64,000 nucleotides of DNA from Flavobacterium sp. Root901 (GCF_001429765.1 NZ_LMJB01000005.1:250549-314548), one strand, 5' to 3'; shown: positions 9,086 through 18,231, counted from the first letter of the stretch. Notes: generated from the letters alone by a model not told the origin. Program-made: numbers and translations.

Positions 9086-10258
9086 ATGAATATATCTTTC
9101 AATAAAATAGCAATTATATTACTCATCTGCTTTTTCGCTAATGGCTGTACTGAAACTTATCCGCTGCTTACCAATACTTACGAGGAAGCAATAGTCGTTG
9201 AGGCCAATTTAACTAACGAACTCAAAATTCAGCAAATTAAAATAACAAAAACTGCCCGATTCGAAGACAAATCAATTCAGGTAGAAAGCGGCGCACAAGT
9301 AGTTGTAAAAGACAATCAAAATAATTCGTATTTATTTCAGGAAGGTGCTGGTGTATATGTATCACAAACTGCATTTCAAATTTTACCAGAGAGACAATAC
9401 ACTTTAGAAATTAAAACCAAAGACGGAAAAGTATATGAATCGAGTCCTGAAACCCTTACAGCAGTAAATCCAATTCAAAGCATAGTTCCATCTGTTGTAA
9501 CAAACAAGGACAATCAAACCGGGATTCAAATTAATGTTAACAGCTACGATCCTAACAAAACATCAAAATATTATCGTTTTGAATATGAAGAAAGTTATAA
9601 AATTATAGCACCAAGGTGGTCATTATCTAAATTGGTAGTAACCGGGCCTCAATCTGTAGCACTTATACCTAATTCTTCAAATACCAGAACTTGTTATGCT
9701 ACGAAAAGCTCAACCGATATCATTTTATTAAATACAAATGAGCTGGGGGAAGATCGTGTAAATCTGCCAATTCGATTTATAGAAGAAGACAATTATATCA
9801 TTGGGCATCGGTACAGTATTTTAGTTAAGCAGTATGTTGAAAATTTAGCTGCTTACAATTTTCATAAAACTATGAGAGACATTGCCAGTTCATCGAGTGT
9901 TTTGTCTCCTAAACAACCAGGGGTACTTTCTGGAAACATAAAATGCATTAGCGATTCTGACACAAAAGTTATAGGCTTTTTTGATGTAACATCTGTATCA
10001 GAAAAAAGAATCTTTTTTAATTATAATGATTTTTTCCCTGGAAAACCTGCTCCATATTTTAATACCTGCGAAGATATTCCTTTCTTATTTTGTTTTGCTG
10101 GAGAAGATTGCAGTGGAGAATCTATGATTTATAATGTTGAACAAAATTTAATGACTTATATCTCTAATGCCGGCACAAACTACATTTTAGTAGATGCCGT
10201 ATGCGGAGACTGTACCTCATTTTCATCTAACGTAAAACCTTCATTTTGGATAGACTAA
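9086..10258 (+). CDS. DUF4249-family lipoprotein (copy 2, tandem paralog)
   Basis: This 390-residue paralog of the preceding gene begins with a lipoprotein signal ending in ANGC (Cys21). The mature N-terminus after the Cys (TETYPLLTNTYEEA) is identical to copy 1. The C-terminal CGDCT motif and the ending PSFWID are also shared. The Cys-rich segment before it (about 320-345) differs in spacing and sequence, so the two copies probably recognise different things. The 59-base gap from copy 1 has no terminator. Its last 13 bases overlap the start of the next gene, which supports translational coupling. Confidence 0.9.
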   Translation: MNISFNKIAIILLICFFANGCTETYPLLTNTYEEAIVVEANLTNELKIQQIKITKTARFEDKSIQVESGAQVVVKDNQNNSYLFQEGAGVYVSQTAFQILPERQYTLEIKTKDGKVYESSPETLTAVNPIQSIVPSVVTNKDNQTGIQINVNSYDPNKTSKYYRFEYEESYKIIAPRWSLSKLVVTGPQSVALIPNSSNTRTCYATKSSTDIILLNTNELGEDRVNLPIRFIEEDNYIIGHRYSILVKQYVENLAAYNFHKTMRDIASSSSVLSPKQPGVLSGNIKCISDSDTKVIGFFDVTSVSEKRIFFNYNDFFPGKPAPYFNTCEDIPFLFCFAGEDCSGESMIYNVEQNLMTYISNAGTNYILVDAVCGDCTSFSSNVKPSFWID

Positions 10259-11970
10259 AACACATATTTTTATTGTTTGTATTAATTAATACACAATTAA
10301 GCAGATCACAACAAACTATCGCTGTAGATGAAACTGTTTTCATTCATACAAATGCGACAACACTGGTTTCCGGTGAAACTTTGCTGTACAAAATTTACTG
10401 TTTAAAATCAACTGACAAAACTCCAAGTAACATTAGTAAGGTTGCTTATGTAGAATTGGTCGATGATACTAAAAAATCAGTTTTTAAGACAAAAATTTCT
10501 TTGGAGAATGCAAGTGGTCAAGGCGATTATTTTATTCCGACAACTTTAAAAACCGGAAGTTATAAACTAATTGGCTATACAAACTGGATGCTGAACAAGC
10601 CTTTAAATGAGTCATTTCAGTTGAATATCAATATTGTAAATCCGTATAAAGTTGATGAAAAAACTGTTGCTGCAAACATTTTAGCAAATGGGTCAACTAG
10701 TGACGAAAATCTAACAAACGAAAATATTGCACTTAAACTCAACAAAAAAACATTCTCAAACCGCGAATTTGTTGACTTAAAAATTCAGTCGTCAAATGCC
10801 AATTTAACTGACGGAACGTATTCACTTTCTGTTAGAAAATTAGATAATATTCCTGCTCAGAGCCAAATTTCAGCAGTAAAATTTGCGGCAAATCCGTCTT
10901 ATCCTATTGTATTAGATTTACAAAAACAAGATCAAAAAATAATCCTCCCGGAACTTCGAGGCGAAATTATTTCAGGAAAAATCACTGCAAAAAATAATAG
11001 TGATAAGGTCGATAACATTTCAGTTGGATTGTCTATTCCAGGAAAATCATTTGCATTTGAAGTTGTAAAAACGGATCAAAACGGAAACTTTATTTTTAAC
11101 GTAAACAAAATATTTTACACATCTAATATCGTTATTCAAATTATTGATGAGAAAGCAAACAATTATGATGTTGCTGTAAATAATTCACCAGAAATCGATT
11201 ACTCTCAAATATCTTTTGAGAAAGATTCAAAATTGTCTTATACTTTTAAGGAAAGTCTTTTAGAAAGATCAATTTCAAGTCAGGTTGAAAATGCGTATTA
11301 TCATAAAAAAGTAGACAACGTAGAAAAGGCTCCTGCATCAGAATCTTTTTATTATCCAATTGCAAAAGAATATATTTTGGATGATTTTACCCGATTTAAA
11401 ACTTTAAAAGAAACCATAACCGAAGTTGCTGTAGAAATATATTCTAAACAAAAAGATGATAAATTTTATCTGCATGTTAACGACCCAAGTATTTTCCCGC
11501 AGCTTCCGGAACCGGCACTTGTCCTGGTTGACGGATTATATATAGAAAACCAAAATGATCTGCAGAATTATAACATGAAAAATGTATACAAAATTGAACT
11601 TATTGTAGGCAGATATTATGTTGGTTCTAAATCCTTTAATGGTTTAATTAGCTTTACAACATTCGACAGAGATTTCAAAAGTACGCAAACAGGATCTTTT
11701 ATTGCAAAACCAACTGTTTTAAGACCGCAGCCAAAAAAGATATATAATAAGGTAAAATATGAAAATACTACAGACAATCAAAGAATACCTGATTTTAGAA
11801 ATCAATTATTATGGAATCCGGATGTTCAGTTAAACAATGATTCTGAAACCTCTTTTTACACTTCTGATCTCTCTGGCACTTTTGAAATAAGACTTGAAGG
11901 CTTCACAAAAAATGGAATTCCTGTTTCTGTTAAAGAGAATCTTGAAGTTCAAAATACTGCTGCAAATTAA
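10246..11970 (+). CDS. Exported MG2-like protein with a plug-like segment
   Basis: This 574-residue exported protein has a signal peptide at about 1-22 and an MG2 (macroglobulin-like) beta-sandwich at about 28-135. A second carboxypeptidase-regulatory-like sandwich lies near 235-300. At about 423-472 a segment (ALVLVDGLYIEN ... FNGLISFTT) resembles the core of a TonB-receptor plug, but no beta-barrel follows. The C-terminal region (about 535-565) looks like another beta domain. The start is TTG and overlaps the DUF4249 stop region by 13 bases; the next in-frame candidate would remove the signal peptide. It is the last gene before a strong terminator. Its function is not known; association with the upstream receptor is inferred. 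Confidence 0.8.
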   Translation: MDRLKHIFLLFVLINTQLSRSQQTIAVDETVFIHTNATTLVSGETLLYKIYCLKSTDKTPSNISKVAYVELVDDTKKSVFKTKISLENASGQGDYFIPTTLKTGSYKLIGYTNWMLNKPLNESFQLNINIVNPYKVDEKTVAANILANGSTSDENLTNENIALKLNKKTFSNREFVDLKIQSSNANLTDGTYSLSVRKLDNIPAQSQISAVKFAANPSYPIVLDLQKQDQKIILPELRGEIISGKITAKNNSDKVDNISVGLSIPGKSFAFEVVKTDQNGNFIFNVNKIFYTSNIVIQIIDEKANNYDVAVNNSPEIDYSQISFEKDSKLSYTFKESLLERSISSQVENAYYHKKVDNVEKAPASESFYYPIAKEYILDDFTRFKTLKETITEVAVEIYSKQKDDKFYLHVNDPSIFPQLPEPALVLVDGLYIENQNDLQNYNMKNVYKIELIVGRYYVGSKSFNGLISFTTFDRDFKSTQTGSFIAKPTVLRPQPKKIYNKVKYENTTDNQRIPDFRNQLLWNPDVQLNNDSETSFYTSDLSGTFEIRLEGFTKNGIPVSVKENLEVQNTAAN

Positions 11971-12025
11971 AAAAGTAAAAAAAATTTTAAATAAATATTT
12001 TTTAACAAAATTGATAACTCACTCA

Positions 12026-12055
12026 AAACCTGTCTGTTTAAGACAGGTTTTTTTA
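12026..12055 (+). terminator. Terminator closing the TonB-receptor/DUF4249 cluster
   Basis: AAACCTGTCT at 12026-12035 pairs perfectly with AGACAGGTTT at 12041-12050 across a five-base loop, followed by more T residues. It separates the uptake cluster from rpoD. Confidence 0.88.
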
Positions 12056-12156
12056 CTTTTAAAAAAAAGCAAATTATTTTTGATACAATTTGTAACTTTT
12101 TTGATACTTGATACGTATAACTACTTGGACACTTAAAAATTGAGGAGACAAATAAC

Positions 12157-13020
12157 ATGAGACAACTTAAAATCACCAAGCAGGTAACCAATCGTGAAAC
12201 TGCATCGTTAGATAAATATCTACAAGAAATCGGAAAAGTTGACCTGATTACCGCTGATGAAGAGGTAGAATTAGCACAAAGAATAAAGGCTGGTGATCAA
12301 AGAGCTTTAGAAAAATTAACAAAAGCCAACCTACGTTTCGTTGTATCGGTTGCTAAACAATATCAAAATCAAGGATTAACTCTTCCTGATTTAATTAATG
12401 AAGGAAATTTAGGTCTTATTAAAGCTGCACAGCGTTTTGATGAAACCCGTGGTTTTAAATTCATTTCTTATGCCGTATGGTGGATTCGTCAATCGATCCT
12501 TCAGGCTCTTGCAGAGCAATCACGTATTGTTCGTTTACCATTAAACAAAATTGGTTCTATCAATAAAATCAACAAAATGTATGCCTTATTAGAGCAGTCT
12601 AATGAGCGTCCGCCTTCTGCTGAAGAAATTGCAAAAGAACTTGATATGACTGTAAATGACGTAAAAGAGTCTATGAAAAACTCTGGTCGTCACTTATCAA
12701 TGGATGCACCTCTTGTTGAAGGTGAAGATTCTAACCTTTACGACGTTTTACGTTCTGGAGAATCTCCAAACCCGGACAGAGAGTTAATTCATGAATCATT
12801 ACGTACTGAAATTGAGCGTTCATTAGAGACATTAACTCCAAGAGAGGCAGATGTGGTTCGTTTATATTTTGGTCTTGGCGATCAGCATCCAATGACTTTA
12901 GAGGAAATTGGAGAAACTTTCGACTTAACTCGTGAGCGTGTTCGTCAGATTAAAGAAAAAGCAATCCGTAGATTGAAACACACTTCAAGAAGTAAAATCC
13001 TTAAAACTTATTTAGGATAA
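12157..13020 (+). CDS. rpoD: Primary RNA polymerase sigma factor RpoD (short Bacteroidetes form)
   Basis: This is the primary sigma-70 factor, 287 residues long. Region 1.2 is at about 17-50 ([16 protein letters not shown]). Region 2 has the core-binding and -10-reading segment ([12 protein letters not shown] through [14 protein letters not shown], about 80-135). Region 3 is at about 140-200. Region 4 carries the -35-reading helix-turn-helix ([26 protein letters not shown], about 248-275). It lacks region 1.1 and the large non-conserved insert, which is normal for Bacteroidetes primary sigma factors. It fits the unusual TTTG/TAnnTTTG promoters seen in this window. It stands alone, with terminators on both sides. 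Confidence 0.97.
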   Translation: MRQLKITKQVTNRETASLDKYLQEIGKVDLITADEEVELAQRIKAGDQRALEKLTKANLRFVVSVAKQYQNQGLTLPDLINEGNLGLIKAAQRFDETRGFKFISYAVWWIRQSILQALAEQSRIVRLPLNKIGSINKINKMYALLEQSNERPPSAEEIAKELDMTVNDVKESMKNSGRHLSMDAPLVEGEDSNLYDVLRSGESPNPDRELIHESLRTEIERSLETLTPREADVVRLYFGLGDQHPMTLEEIGETFDLTRERVRQIKEKAIRRLKHTSRSKILKTYLG

Positions 13021-13041
13021 CAATATTAAATTTCAATATTG

Positions 13042-13093
13042 AAATTCCAAATTCCAATAAAAATTGGGATTTGGGTTTTATAATTTGGAATTT
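13042..13093 (+). repeat. Intergenic palindromic repeat (AAATTCCAAATT family)
   Basis: AAATTCCAAATT at 13042-13053 is the exact reverse complement of AATTTGGAATTT at 13082-13093. Inside it, ATTCCAAT at 13051-13058 faces ATTGGGAT at 13063-13070. A degenerate relative with the same TTGGAATTTGG words lies near 30817-30850. Confidence 0.55.
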
Positions 13094-13142
13094 TACCCCA
13101 AACAACAGTTTGATTGACTGTTCGTTTTTTGATTGATGATTG

Positions 13143-13170
13143 AAACTCCGGCTGATTACCGGAGTTTTTT
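13143..13170 (+). terminator. Rho-independent terminator after rpoD
   Basis: AAACTCCGG at 13143-13151 pairs perfectly with CCGGAGTTT at 13159-13167 around a seven-base loop, followed by T residues. A weaker AACAGT/ACTGTT hairpin with a T-run precedes it at 13104-13130. Confidence 0.85.
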
Positions 13171-13250
13171 ATTTTCTTTACACTTTGTTTTTTTGTAGCC
13201 TTAGTGTAAATCCATGCGCACTTTGCGGTTAAATTTCAACGCAAAAAATT

Positions 13251-13258
13251 TATCTTTG
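13251..13258 (+). promoter_or_regulatory. Putative -7 box for rpe
   Basis: TATCTTTG matches the Bacteroidetes -7 consensus and lies 19 bases before the rpe start. The nearest TTTG upstream (13222-13225) is 25 bases away, longer than ideal, so the -33 element is uncertain. Confidence 0.45.
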
Positions 13259-13277
13259 TAAAAAACACCACTACACA

Positions 13278-13940
13278 ATGAAAAATACCTTTATAGCTCC
13301 TTCTGTTCTTGCTGCAGATTTTGCTAATCTACAACGCGATATTGAAATGATTAATAACAGTCAGGCTGATTGGTTTCATATTGATATCATGGATGGAGTT
13401 TTTGTTCCGAATATTTCCTTTGGTATGCCGGTTTTAGAAGCTATTTCAAAACATGCAAACAAGTATATTGATGTACATTTAATGATTATTGACCCGGATC
13501 GATATATTAAAACCTTTGCCGATTTAGGAGCGAATGGCTTAACAGTACACTACGAAGCTTGTACACATTTGCACAGAACACTACAGGCCATCAAGGCTGA
13601 AGGAATGAAAACAGGAGTTGCGATTAATCCGCATACTAATATTGATTTATTAGAAGATGTAATAAATGATATTGATTTAGTTTGTGTTATGAGTGTTAAT
13701 CCTGGGTTTGGCGGACAATCTTTTATTGAGAATACTTATCATAAAATTAAAAAGCTAAAAGCATTAATTACGCGCAAAAATGCAGCAACACTTATCGAAA
13801 TTGACGGCGGTGTAACAAACAAAAATGCGAAACAATTAGTAGAGGCCGGAGCAGACGTTTTAGTAGCCGGAAGCTTTGTTTTTAAAGCTGAAAACCCAAC
13901 GCAGACAATTGCCGATTTAAAAGTCCTTACTGCTTTTTAA
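13278..13940 (+). CDS. rpe: Ribulose-phosphate 3-epimerase
   Basis: This cytosolic pentose-phosphate enzyme interconverts ribulose 5-phosphate and xylulose 5-phosphate. The 220 residues are full length for the family. TIM-barrel signatures visible are APSVLAADF at the N-terminus, FHIDIMDGVFVPN (metal His and catalytic Asp, about 34-46), VHLMI (about 70), VMSVNPGFGGQSF (about 139-151) and EIDGGV with the second catalytic Asp (about 174-179). The last 24 bases overlap, tail to tail, the end of the nuclease gene on the opposite strand. Confidence 0.96.
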   Translation: MKNTFIAPSVLAADFANLQRDIEMINNSQADWFHIDIMDGVFVPNISFGMPVLEAISKHANKYIDVHLMIIDPDRYIKTFADLGANGLTVHYEACTHLHRTLQAIKAEGMKTGVAINPHTNIDLLEDVINDIDLVCVMSVNPGFGGQSFIENTYHKIKKLKALITRKNAATLIEIDGGVTNKNAKQLVEAGADVLVAGSFVFKAENPTQTIADLKVLTAF

Positions 13941-14699
13941 GTTTTTTAAATTTGGGAAGAAGTCAATACCAGTCATTTTTTCTAAAGTTTCAATAGGAAC
14001 TACAAAATCATAAATTGGTTTGTCACTGTCTTCATTAGGAACTAAAAAAGCAATTGCTTTGTGTTCCTTTCCGGATTTAGCCAATACAATTTTATAAAAA
14101 TATTTAGGAACAGAAACTTTTTCTGTTCCTATTTTTTTATCTGAATCTTTTAAAACACCGCCTGTCACGACATATACATCATTGTATTTTTCAGCCCAAT
14201 AACGTGTTTTTTGTTCTATTCTATTCCAGATTCCGCTATTAAATTCATGTTTTTGAGGTGAAATATTCGAAGTGTAAAATGTATCATTATAAGCATCCTT
14301 ACTAAACTCCATATCTCCGGCAGGGCAAAGATGTCCTTTATCATAACCGGATTTTTTATAGTTTCTCCAGTCTGCAGAACCAGTCGTTACTTTTGGATCT
14401 TCAATAAAATAAGGACGTTTGTAATTTCTGTTTTTCAGGTATTCTTTCTTTAATTCATAAGCAACCCATTCAGCCTGTTCAAACTTTTCATTGTAAGAAA
14501 GTGTATAATAGGTATGTTTCACTATTTGGTTTGTCGTAGAAGTAGGCTGATATGAAATGGAATATAAAGATCCTGAATTATTATTTTGATCTGAAACAAA
14601 AGAATTTTGTTCCTGTACAATTTCTGTCTTTATTCCATTTTCTTTTTTACAAGAAATCAATACTAATCCCAACAAACTGCAAACCAGAATTTTTTTCAT
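13917..14699 (-). CDS. DNA/RNA non-specific endonuclease (NUC1 family) lipoprotein
   Basis: This is a beta-beta-alpha-metal nuclease of 260 residues. The lipoprotein signal ends in LISC (Cys17), so the enzyme is probably tethered in the envelope. The catalytic motif is DKGHLCPAGDM at about 120-130, with the general base His123; DKGH replaces the classical DRGH, as is often seen in this family. The metal-binding Asn region follows at about 154-162 (NSGIWNRIE). It would cleave single- or double-stranded nucleic acids outside the cytoplasm, for nutrient scavenging or biofilm DNA turnover. Its 3' end overlaps rpe by 24 bases. Confidence 0.9.
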   Translation of the reverse strand: MKKILVCSLLGLVLISCKKENGIKTEIVQEQNSFVSDQNNNSGSLYSISYQPTSTTNQIVKHTYYTLSYNEKFEQAEWVAYELKKEYLKNRNYKRPYFIEDPKVTTGSADWRNYKKSGYDKGHLCPAGDMEFSKDAYNDTFYTSNISPQKHEFNSGIWNRIEQKTRYWAEKYNDVYVVTGGVLKDSDKKIGTEKVSVPKYFYKIVLAKSGKEHKAIAFLVPNEDSDKPIYDFVVPIETLEKMTGIDFFPNLKNLKSSKDF

Positions 14700-14726
14700 A
14701 AATATTATTTTGCTTTTAAATTAAAA

Positions 14727-14760
14727 AAAACGCTTCATAAATTACTTTAAGAAGCGTTTT
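14727..14760 (-). terminator. Terminator of the tail-specific protease gene
   Basis: AAAACGCTTC at 14727-14736 pairs perfectly with GAAGCGTTTT at 14751-14760. The run of A residues just left of the stem gives a U-run on the minus-strand transcript. Confidence 0.8.
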
Positions 14761-14786
14761 TGATAACAAATTAAATGTTTAAATTT

Positions 14787-16970
14787 TTAAGATTTAACCA
14801 ATTTATCTTTTTTCATTTTAGGAGAAACGCCGGCTTTTACTAAAGATTTAGACTGTAAATCATCTAAAACATTTAAAGCTTCTTCAACGTAAACATCTTT
14901 AGATAATGCCTGATGCCAAGCTTCTCTTTTTTCTTTTAATGTTGCATCGTTATTCATCTCAACCTCTTCATAAGGCAATGATTTAAAAACCAAATTGTTT
15001 TTGTAATCTGAAATTGGTTTGTATTTTTTACCTTCATTTTCAACCTGTTCCTGAGTTTGTTTAAAACTATTGATGTTCAGGCTGTATGTGTTCTCTTTAT
15101 TTTTAACGTCGATCCATTTTGCATTGTCCTCAATTAATTTAAATTGAGTGCTTTGTGCAATTCTGTTTCTGCTTTTTTCAATTGCTTTGCTGAAATTTTC
15201 ATTAGAAGTCCAAGTGCTGTAATCAGCAGGATCAATTTTATCCCAAGGCATTGCATTATCAATGTCACGCTCACCCATTTTAAGATATGCATAACGATCC
15301 GGCATTACCACATCACTGTGAACACCTTCTAATTGCGTAGAACCTCCGTTAATTCTGTAGAATTTTTGACCTGTAATTTTCAAAGCTCCTAAATCTCCAT
15401 AATTTGCATTACGAACAAATTGGTTCAAATCAAGTACATTCTGCACTGTTCCTTTACCATAAGTTTGTTTACTTCCGATAATTACACCTCTTTTGTAATC
15501 CTGAATTGCAGCCGCTAAAATTTCAGAAGCCGAAGCAGAGAAACTGTTAACCATAATTACTAATGGTCCGTCCCACTCTATCTTTTTATCTTTATCATAT
15601 AAAACTTCTTTCTTTTTGCCCGCAGATTTCACCTGAACAATTGGTCCTTCTTCAATAAATAAACCTGCAATATCAACAACAGTAGAAAGCGATCCTCCAC
15701 CATCATCACGAACGTCAAGAACAATACCGTTTACATTTTCCTTTTTCAGTCTTTCAACTTCAAGAGCAATATCTTTTCCGGCATCACGACCATCTTTATT
15801 TTCAAAATCAATGTAAAATTTAGGAAGATAGATCACACCGTATTTTAATCCGTTTTTCTCAACTATACTAGATTTTGCATAAGTTTCTTCAATTTCAACA
15901 ACATCTCTGATAATTGAAATTACTTTAATACTTCCGTCAACTTTTTTAACCGTAAGTTTAACTTCTGTTCCTTTATGGCCTTTGATTTTTTTCACAACAT
16001 CATCAAGACGCATTCCAACAACATCTACCGGCTCTTCATTTCCCTGAGCAACTTTCAAGATTAAATCTCCTGCTTCTAACTGTTTTCCTTTCCATGCTGG
16101 ACCACCAGAAATCAATTCATCAATTGCAGTAAAATCATTTTTCTTTGTTAAACGAGCTCCGATTCCTTCCAGTTTTCCGCTGATGTTTACATCAAAACGA
16201 TCCTTTTCTTCTGGAGCAAAATAACTTGTATGCGGATCAAAACGAGCCATAATTGAATTCAGATACACTGAAAACCAGTAATCTTTATTCAAATCTTTAA
16301 TTACACTAAAGTTATCATCTAATGATTTTAATGAACTTTCGCGAGTTTCTTTTTCTAAAGATTCAAAAGATTTTTCCTGATAAGAAGGATCTTTTTTCTT
16401 TTTCTCTTCTTCAATTTTTTGTTTTGTTACAAGCGAAGAAAGTGTAGATAACTTAATTTGTTTTCTCCATCTTTCATTAATTTCAGTCAAATTTTTTGCA
16501 TACGGAATATGCTCATAATCCGCATTAAAAGTCTCATCAGTTGTATAATTAAAAGGCTGGGCTAAAATTGTTTTGTAACGTTTTTTGCTCTCTTCCATTC
16601 TTTTCATCAATCTTGTATAAGTCAAATTAAAGAATGTTAAGTCTTTATTCAAAAACTGGTCATCCAGCATTAACTCATATTGCTTAAATTCATCAATATC
16701 AGACTGCAGGAAAAATCGTTTCGAAGGGTCTAATGCTTCGATATAATCTTTAAAAATACCTTTTGAAAATTCGTCATTAATTTCGGCCGGACTATAATGT
16801 CCTTTTTCAATAACGAACGCCAGTAATTCTAAAAGTGTCTTGTCTTTATTTGGATCCGGATCATCATTCTTGTCAGCATTTATCTTAAAAGCAAACAGGG
16901 TCAAAGACAAGCATAATACGGCTATAAGTATTTTATAATTTCTTTTCATAAACTTAATAATAGCATTCAT
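14787..16970 (-). CDS. Carboxy-terminal processing (tail-specific) protease
   Basis: This periplasmic S41 protease degrades or trims proteins from their C-termini. It has an N-terminal export or anchor segment (hydrophobic core ILIAVLCLSLTLFAF), a long helical N-terminal region, a PDZ domain at about 245-330, and the S41 catalytic core. The nucleophile Ser lies in VNSFSASASE and the general base Lys in GSKQTYGKG. A C-terminal helical domain of the type found in E. coli Prc/Tsp follows. Two ATG starts are possible, 16970 and 16949; both keep the signal segment, and I list the longer one. No partner gene is adjacent; a hairpin terminator follows. Confidence 0.93.
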   Translation of the reverse strand: MNAIIKFMKRNYKILIAVLCLSLTLFAFKINADKNDDPDPNKDKTLLELLAFVIEKGHYSPAEINDEFSKGIFKDYIEALDPSKRFFLQSDIDEFKQYELMLDDQFLNKDLTFFNLTYTRLMKRMEESKKRYKTILAQPFNYTTDETFNADYEHIPYAKNLTEINERWRKQIKLSTLSSLVTKQKIEEEKKKKDPSYQEKSFESLEKETRESSLKSLDDNFSVIKDLNKDYWFSVYLNSIMARFDPHTSYFAPEEKDRFDVNISGKLEGIGARLTKKNDFTAIDELISGGPAWKGKQLEAGDLILKVAQGNEEPVDVVGMRLDDVVKKIKGHKGTEVKLTVKKVDGSIKVISIIRDVVEIEETYAKSSIVEKNGLKYGVIYLPKFYIDFENKDGRDAGKDIALEVERLKKENVNGIVLDVRDDGGGSLSTVVDIAGLFIEEGPIVQVKSAGKKKEVLYDKDKKIEWDGPLVIMVNSFSASASEILAAAIQDYKRGVIIGSKQTYGKGTVQNVLDLNQFVRNANYGDLGALKITGQKFYRINGGSTQLEGVHSDVVMPDRYAYLKMGERDIDNAMPWDKIDPADYSTWTSNENFSKAIEKSRNRIAQSTQFKLIEDNAKWIDVKNKENTYSLNINSFKQTQEQVENEGKKYKPISDYKNNLVFKSLPYEEVEMNNDATLKEKREAWHQALSKDVYVEEALNVLDDLQSKSLVKAGVSPKMKKDKLVKS

Positions 16971-17128
16971 CAAATTTTTTAATCTAAGTTACGGTAAAAA
17001 CTATGCCAACATGCCAAGATCAGTATAATTTTTTGTTAAAGATATAAAAATGTTTGATGCCTAAAAGTCTTCTCGAATTTAGTTTACAATTTTTATTTAT
17101 TTGTTAGTATTCTACCAAAATCTGTTAC

Positions 17129-17136
17129 TACATTTG
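17129..17136 (+). promoter_or_regulatory. Putative -7 box for surE-lpxB region
   Basis: TACATTTG fits TAnnTTTG and lies 46 bases before the surE start. A TTTG at 17100-17103 is 25 bases upstream, slightly too far. A second candidate, TAATTTTG, is at 17150-17157. Confidence 0.35.
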
Positions 17137-17182
17137 CCCTAACAAGCTTTAATTTTGATAAATCAAAAATAAAAAACGCAGC

Positions 17183-17962
17183 ATGAAAAATGAAAAACCA
17201 CTAATATTAGTTACAAATGACGACGGAATTCTTGCTCCCGGAATCAGAGCTTTAATAAGCGTTATGGAAACCATTGGCGATGTGGTGGTCGTTGCTCCTG
17301 ATAAGCCTCAAAGTGCAATGGGACATGCAATTACAATAAACAACACCTTATTTTTGGATAAAATTTCTAAAGATGATGACAAAATAACAGAATATAGCTG
17401 CTCCGGAACGCCTGTTGACTGCGTGAAACTGGCAGTAAATGAGATCTTAAAACGAAAACCGGACTTGTGTGTTTCAGGAATTAATCACGGATCCAATTCG
17501 TCAATTAATGTAATTTATTCAGGAACAATGAGTGCCGCCGTCGAAGCCGGAATTGAAGGTATTCAGGCAATTGGTTTTTCGCTTTTGGATTTTGACTGGA
17601 ATGCTGATTTTGAGCCTGTAAAATCATTTGTCAAAAAAATAGCTTTAGAAACATTACACAACAAACTTCCTCCTGGAGTAGTTTTAAATGTTAACTTTCC
17701 AAAATTAAGCGAAAAAGAAATTAAGGGAATAAAAATCTGTCGTCAGGCGAAAGCTTATTATGCGCAAAAATTTGACAAAAGACAAACACCATACGGTAAA
17801 GATTATTACTGGTTAACAGGTAAATTTACCAATGAAGATAATGGCGAAGACACAGATGAATGGGCACTTGACAATGGATATATTTCTGTAGTTCCTGTTC
17901 AGTTTGATCTAACGGCACATCACACAATGCAGCAACTTAATACCTGGAAATTAAATGGATAA
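17183..17962 (+). CDS. surE: 5'/3'-nucleotidase SurE
   Basis: SurE removes phosphate from nucleoside monophosphates in stationary phase and stress. The 259 residues are full length. The N-terminal metal-binding motif ILVTNDDGILAPG (about 8-20) has the two Asp ligands. APDKPQSAMGHA (about 38-49), CSGTPVDCVK and the GINHGSN loop (about 99-105, Asn ligand) are all present. The next gene starts inside its last codons (8-base overlap), so the two are translationally coupled. Confidence 0.96.
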   Translation: MKNEKPLILVTNDDGILAPGIRALISVMETIGDVVVVAPDKPQSAMGHAITINNTLFLDKISKDDDKITEYSCSGTPVDCVKLAVNEILKRKPDLCVSGINHGSNSSINVIYSGTMSAAVEAGIEGIQAIGFSLLDFDWNADFEPVKSFVKKIALETLHNKLPPGVVLNVNFPKLSEKEIKGIKICRQAKAYYAQKFDKRQTPYGKDYYWLTGKFTNEDNGEDTDEWALDNGYISVVPVQFDLTAHHTMQQLNTWKLNG

Positions 17963-18227
17963 AAAAGAAATTATAATTGGATTTATGGTCGGAATTTTTA
18001 CTTCGCTTCTTGGAAGTTATTTATTCATCACATTTTTTACAAAATTTGACTTTTCGAACGGGATTCAGACAATTAGAAAAATGGGATACTTGGGAAAAGT
18101 AATTACAATTGGAACCGTTTTAGACCTTGCTGTTTTTTTGATTCTTTTAAACAGAAACAAAGAAATGATGGCCCGCGGCGTAATTTTAGCTGTGATTGTG
18201 CTGGCTATTTCGACTATAATTATTTAA
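17955..18227 (+). CDS. Small membrane protein (90 aa) coupled to surE
   Basis: This 90-residue protein has three hydrophobic segments, at about 6-26, 48-65 and 72-90. It has no cleaved signal peptide and no recognisable domain. It overlaps surE by eight bases and lies 35 bases before lpxB. A role in the envelope is a guess from that context. Confidence 0.7.
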   Translation: MDKKEIIIGFMVGIFTSLLGSYLFITFFTKFDFSNGIQTIRKMGYLGKVITIGTVLDLAVFLILLNRNKEMMARGVILAVIVLAISTIII

Positions 18228-18231
18228 ACCC

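Noticed and set aside
11894..12136. 80-residue frame overlapping the end of the MG2-like gene
   Set aside because: It would run through the terminator hairpin and most of it lies in another frame of a well-supported gene.
13917..14699. Nuclease as part of an anti-phage system
   Set aside because: It is an exported NUC1-type lipoprotein with no defence-gene neighbours.
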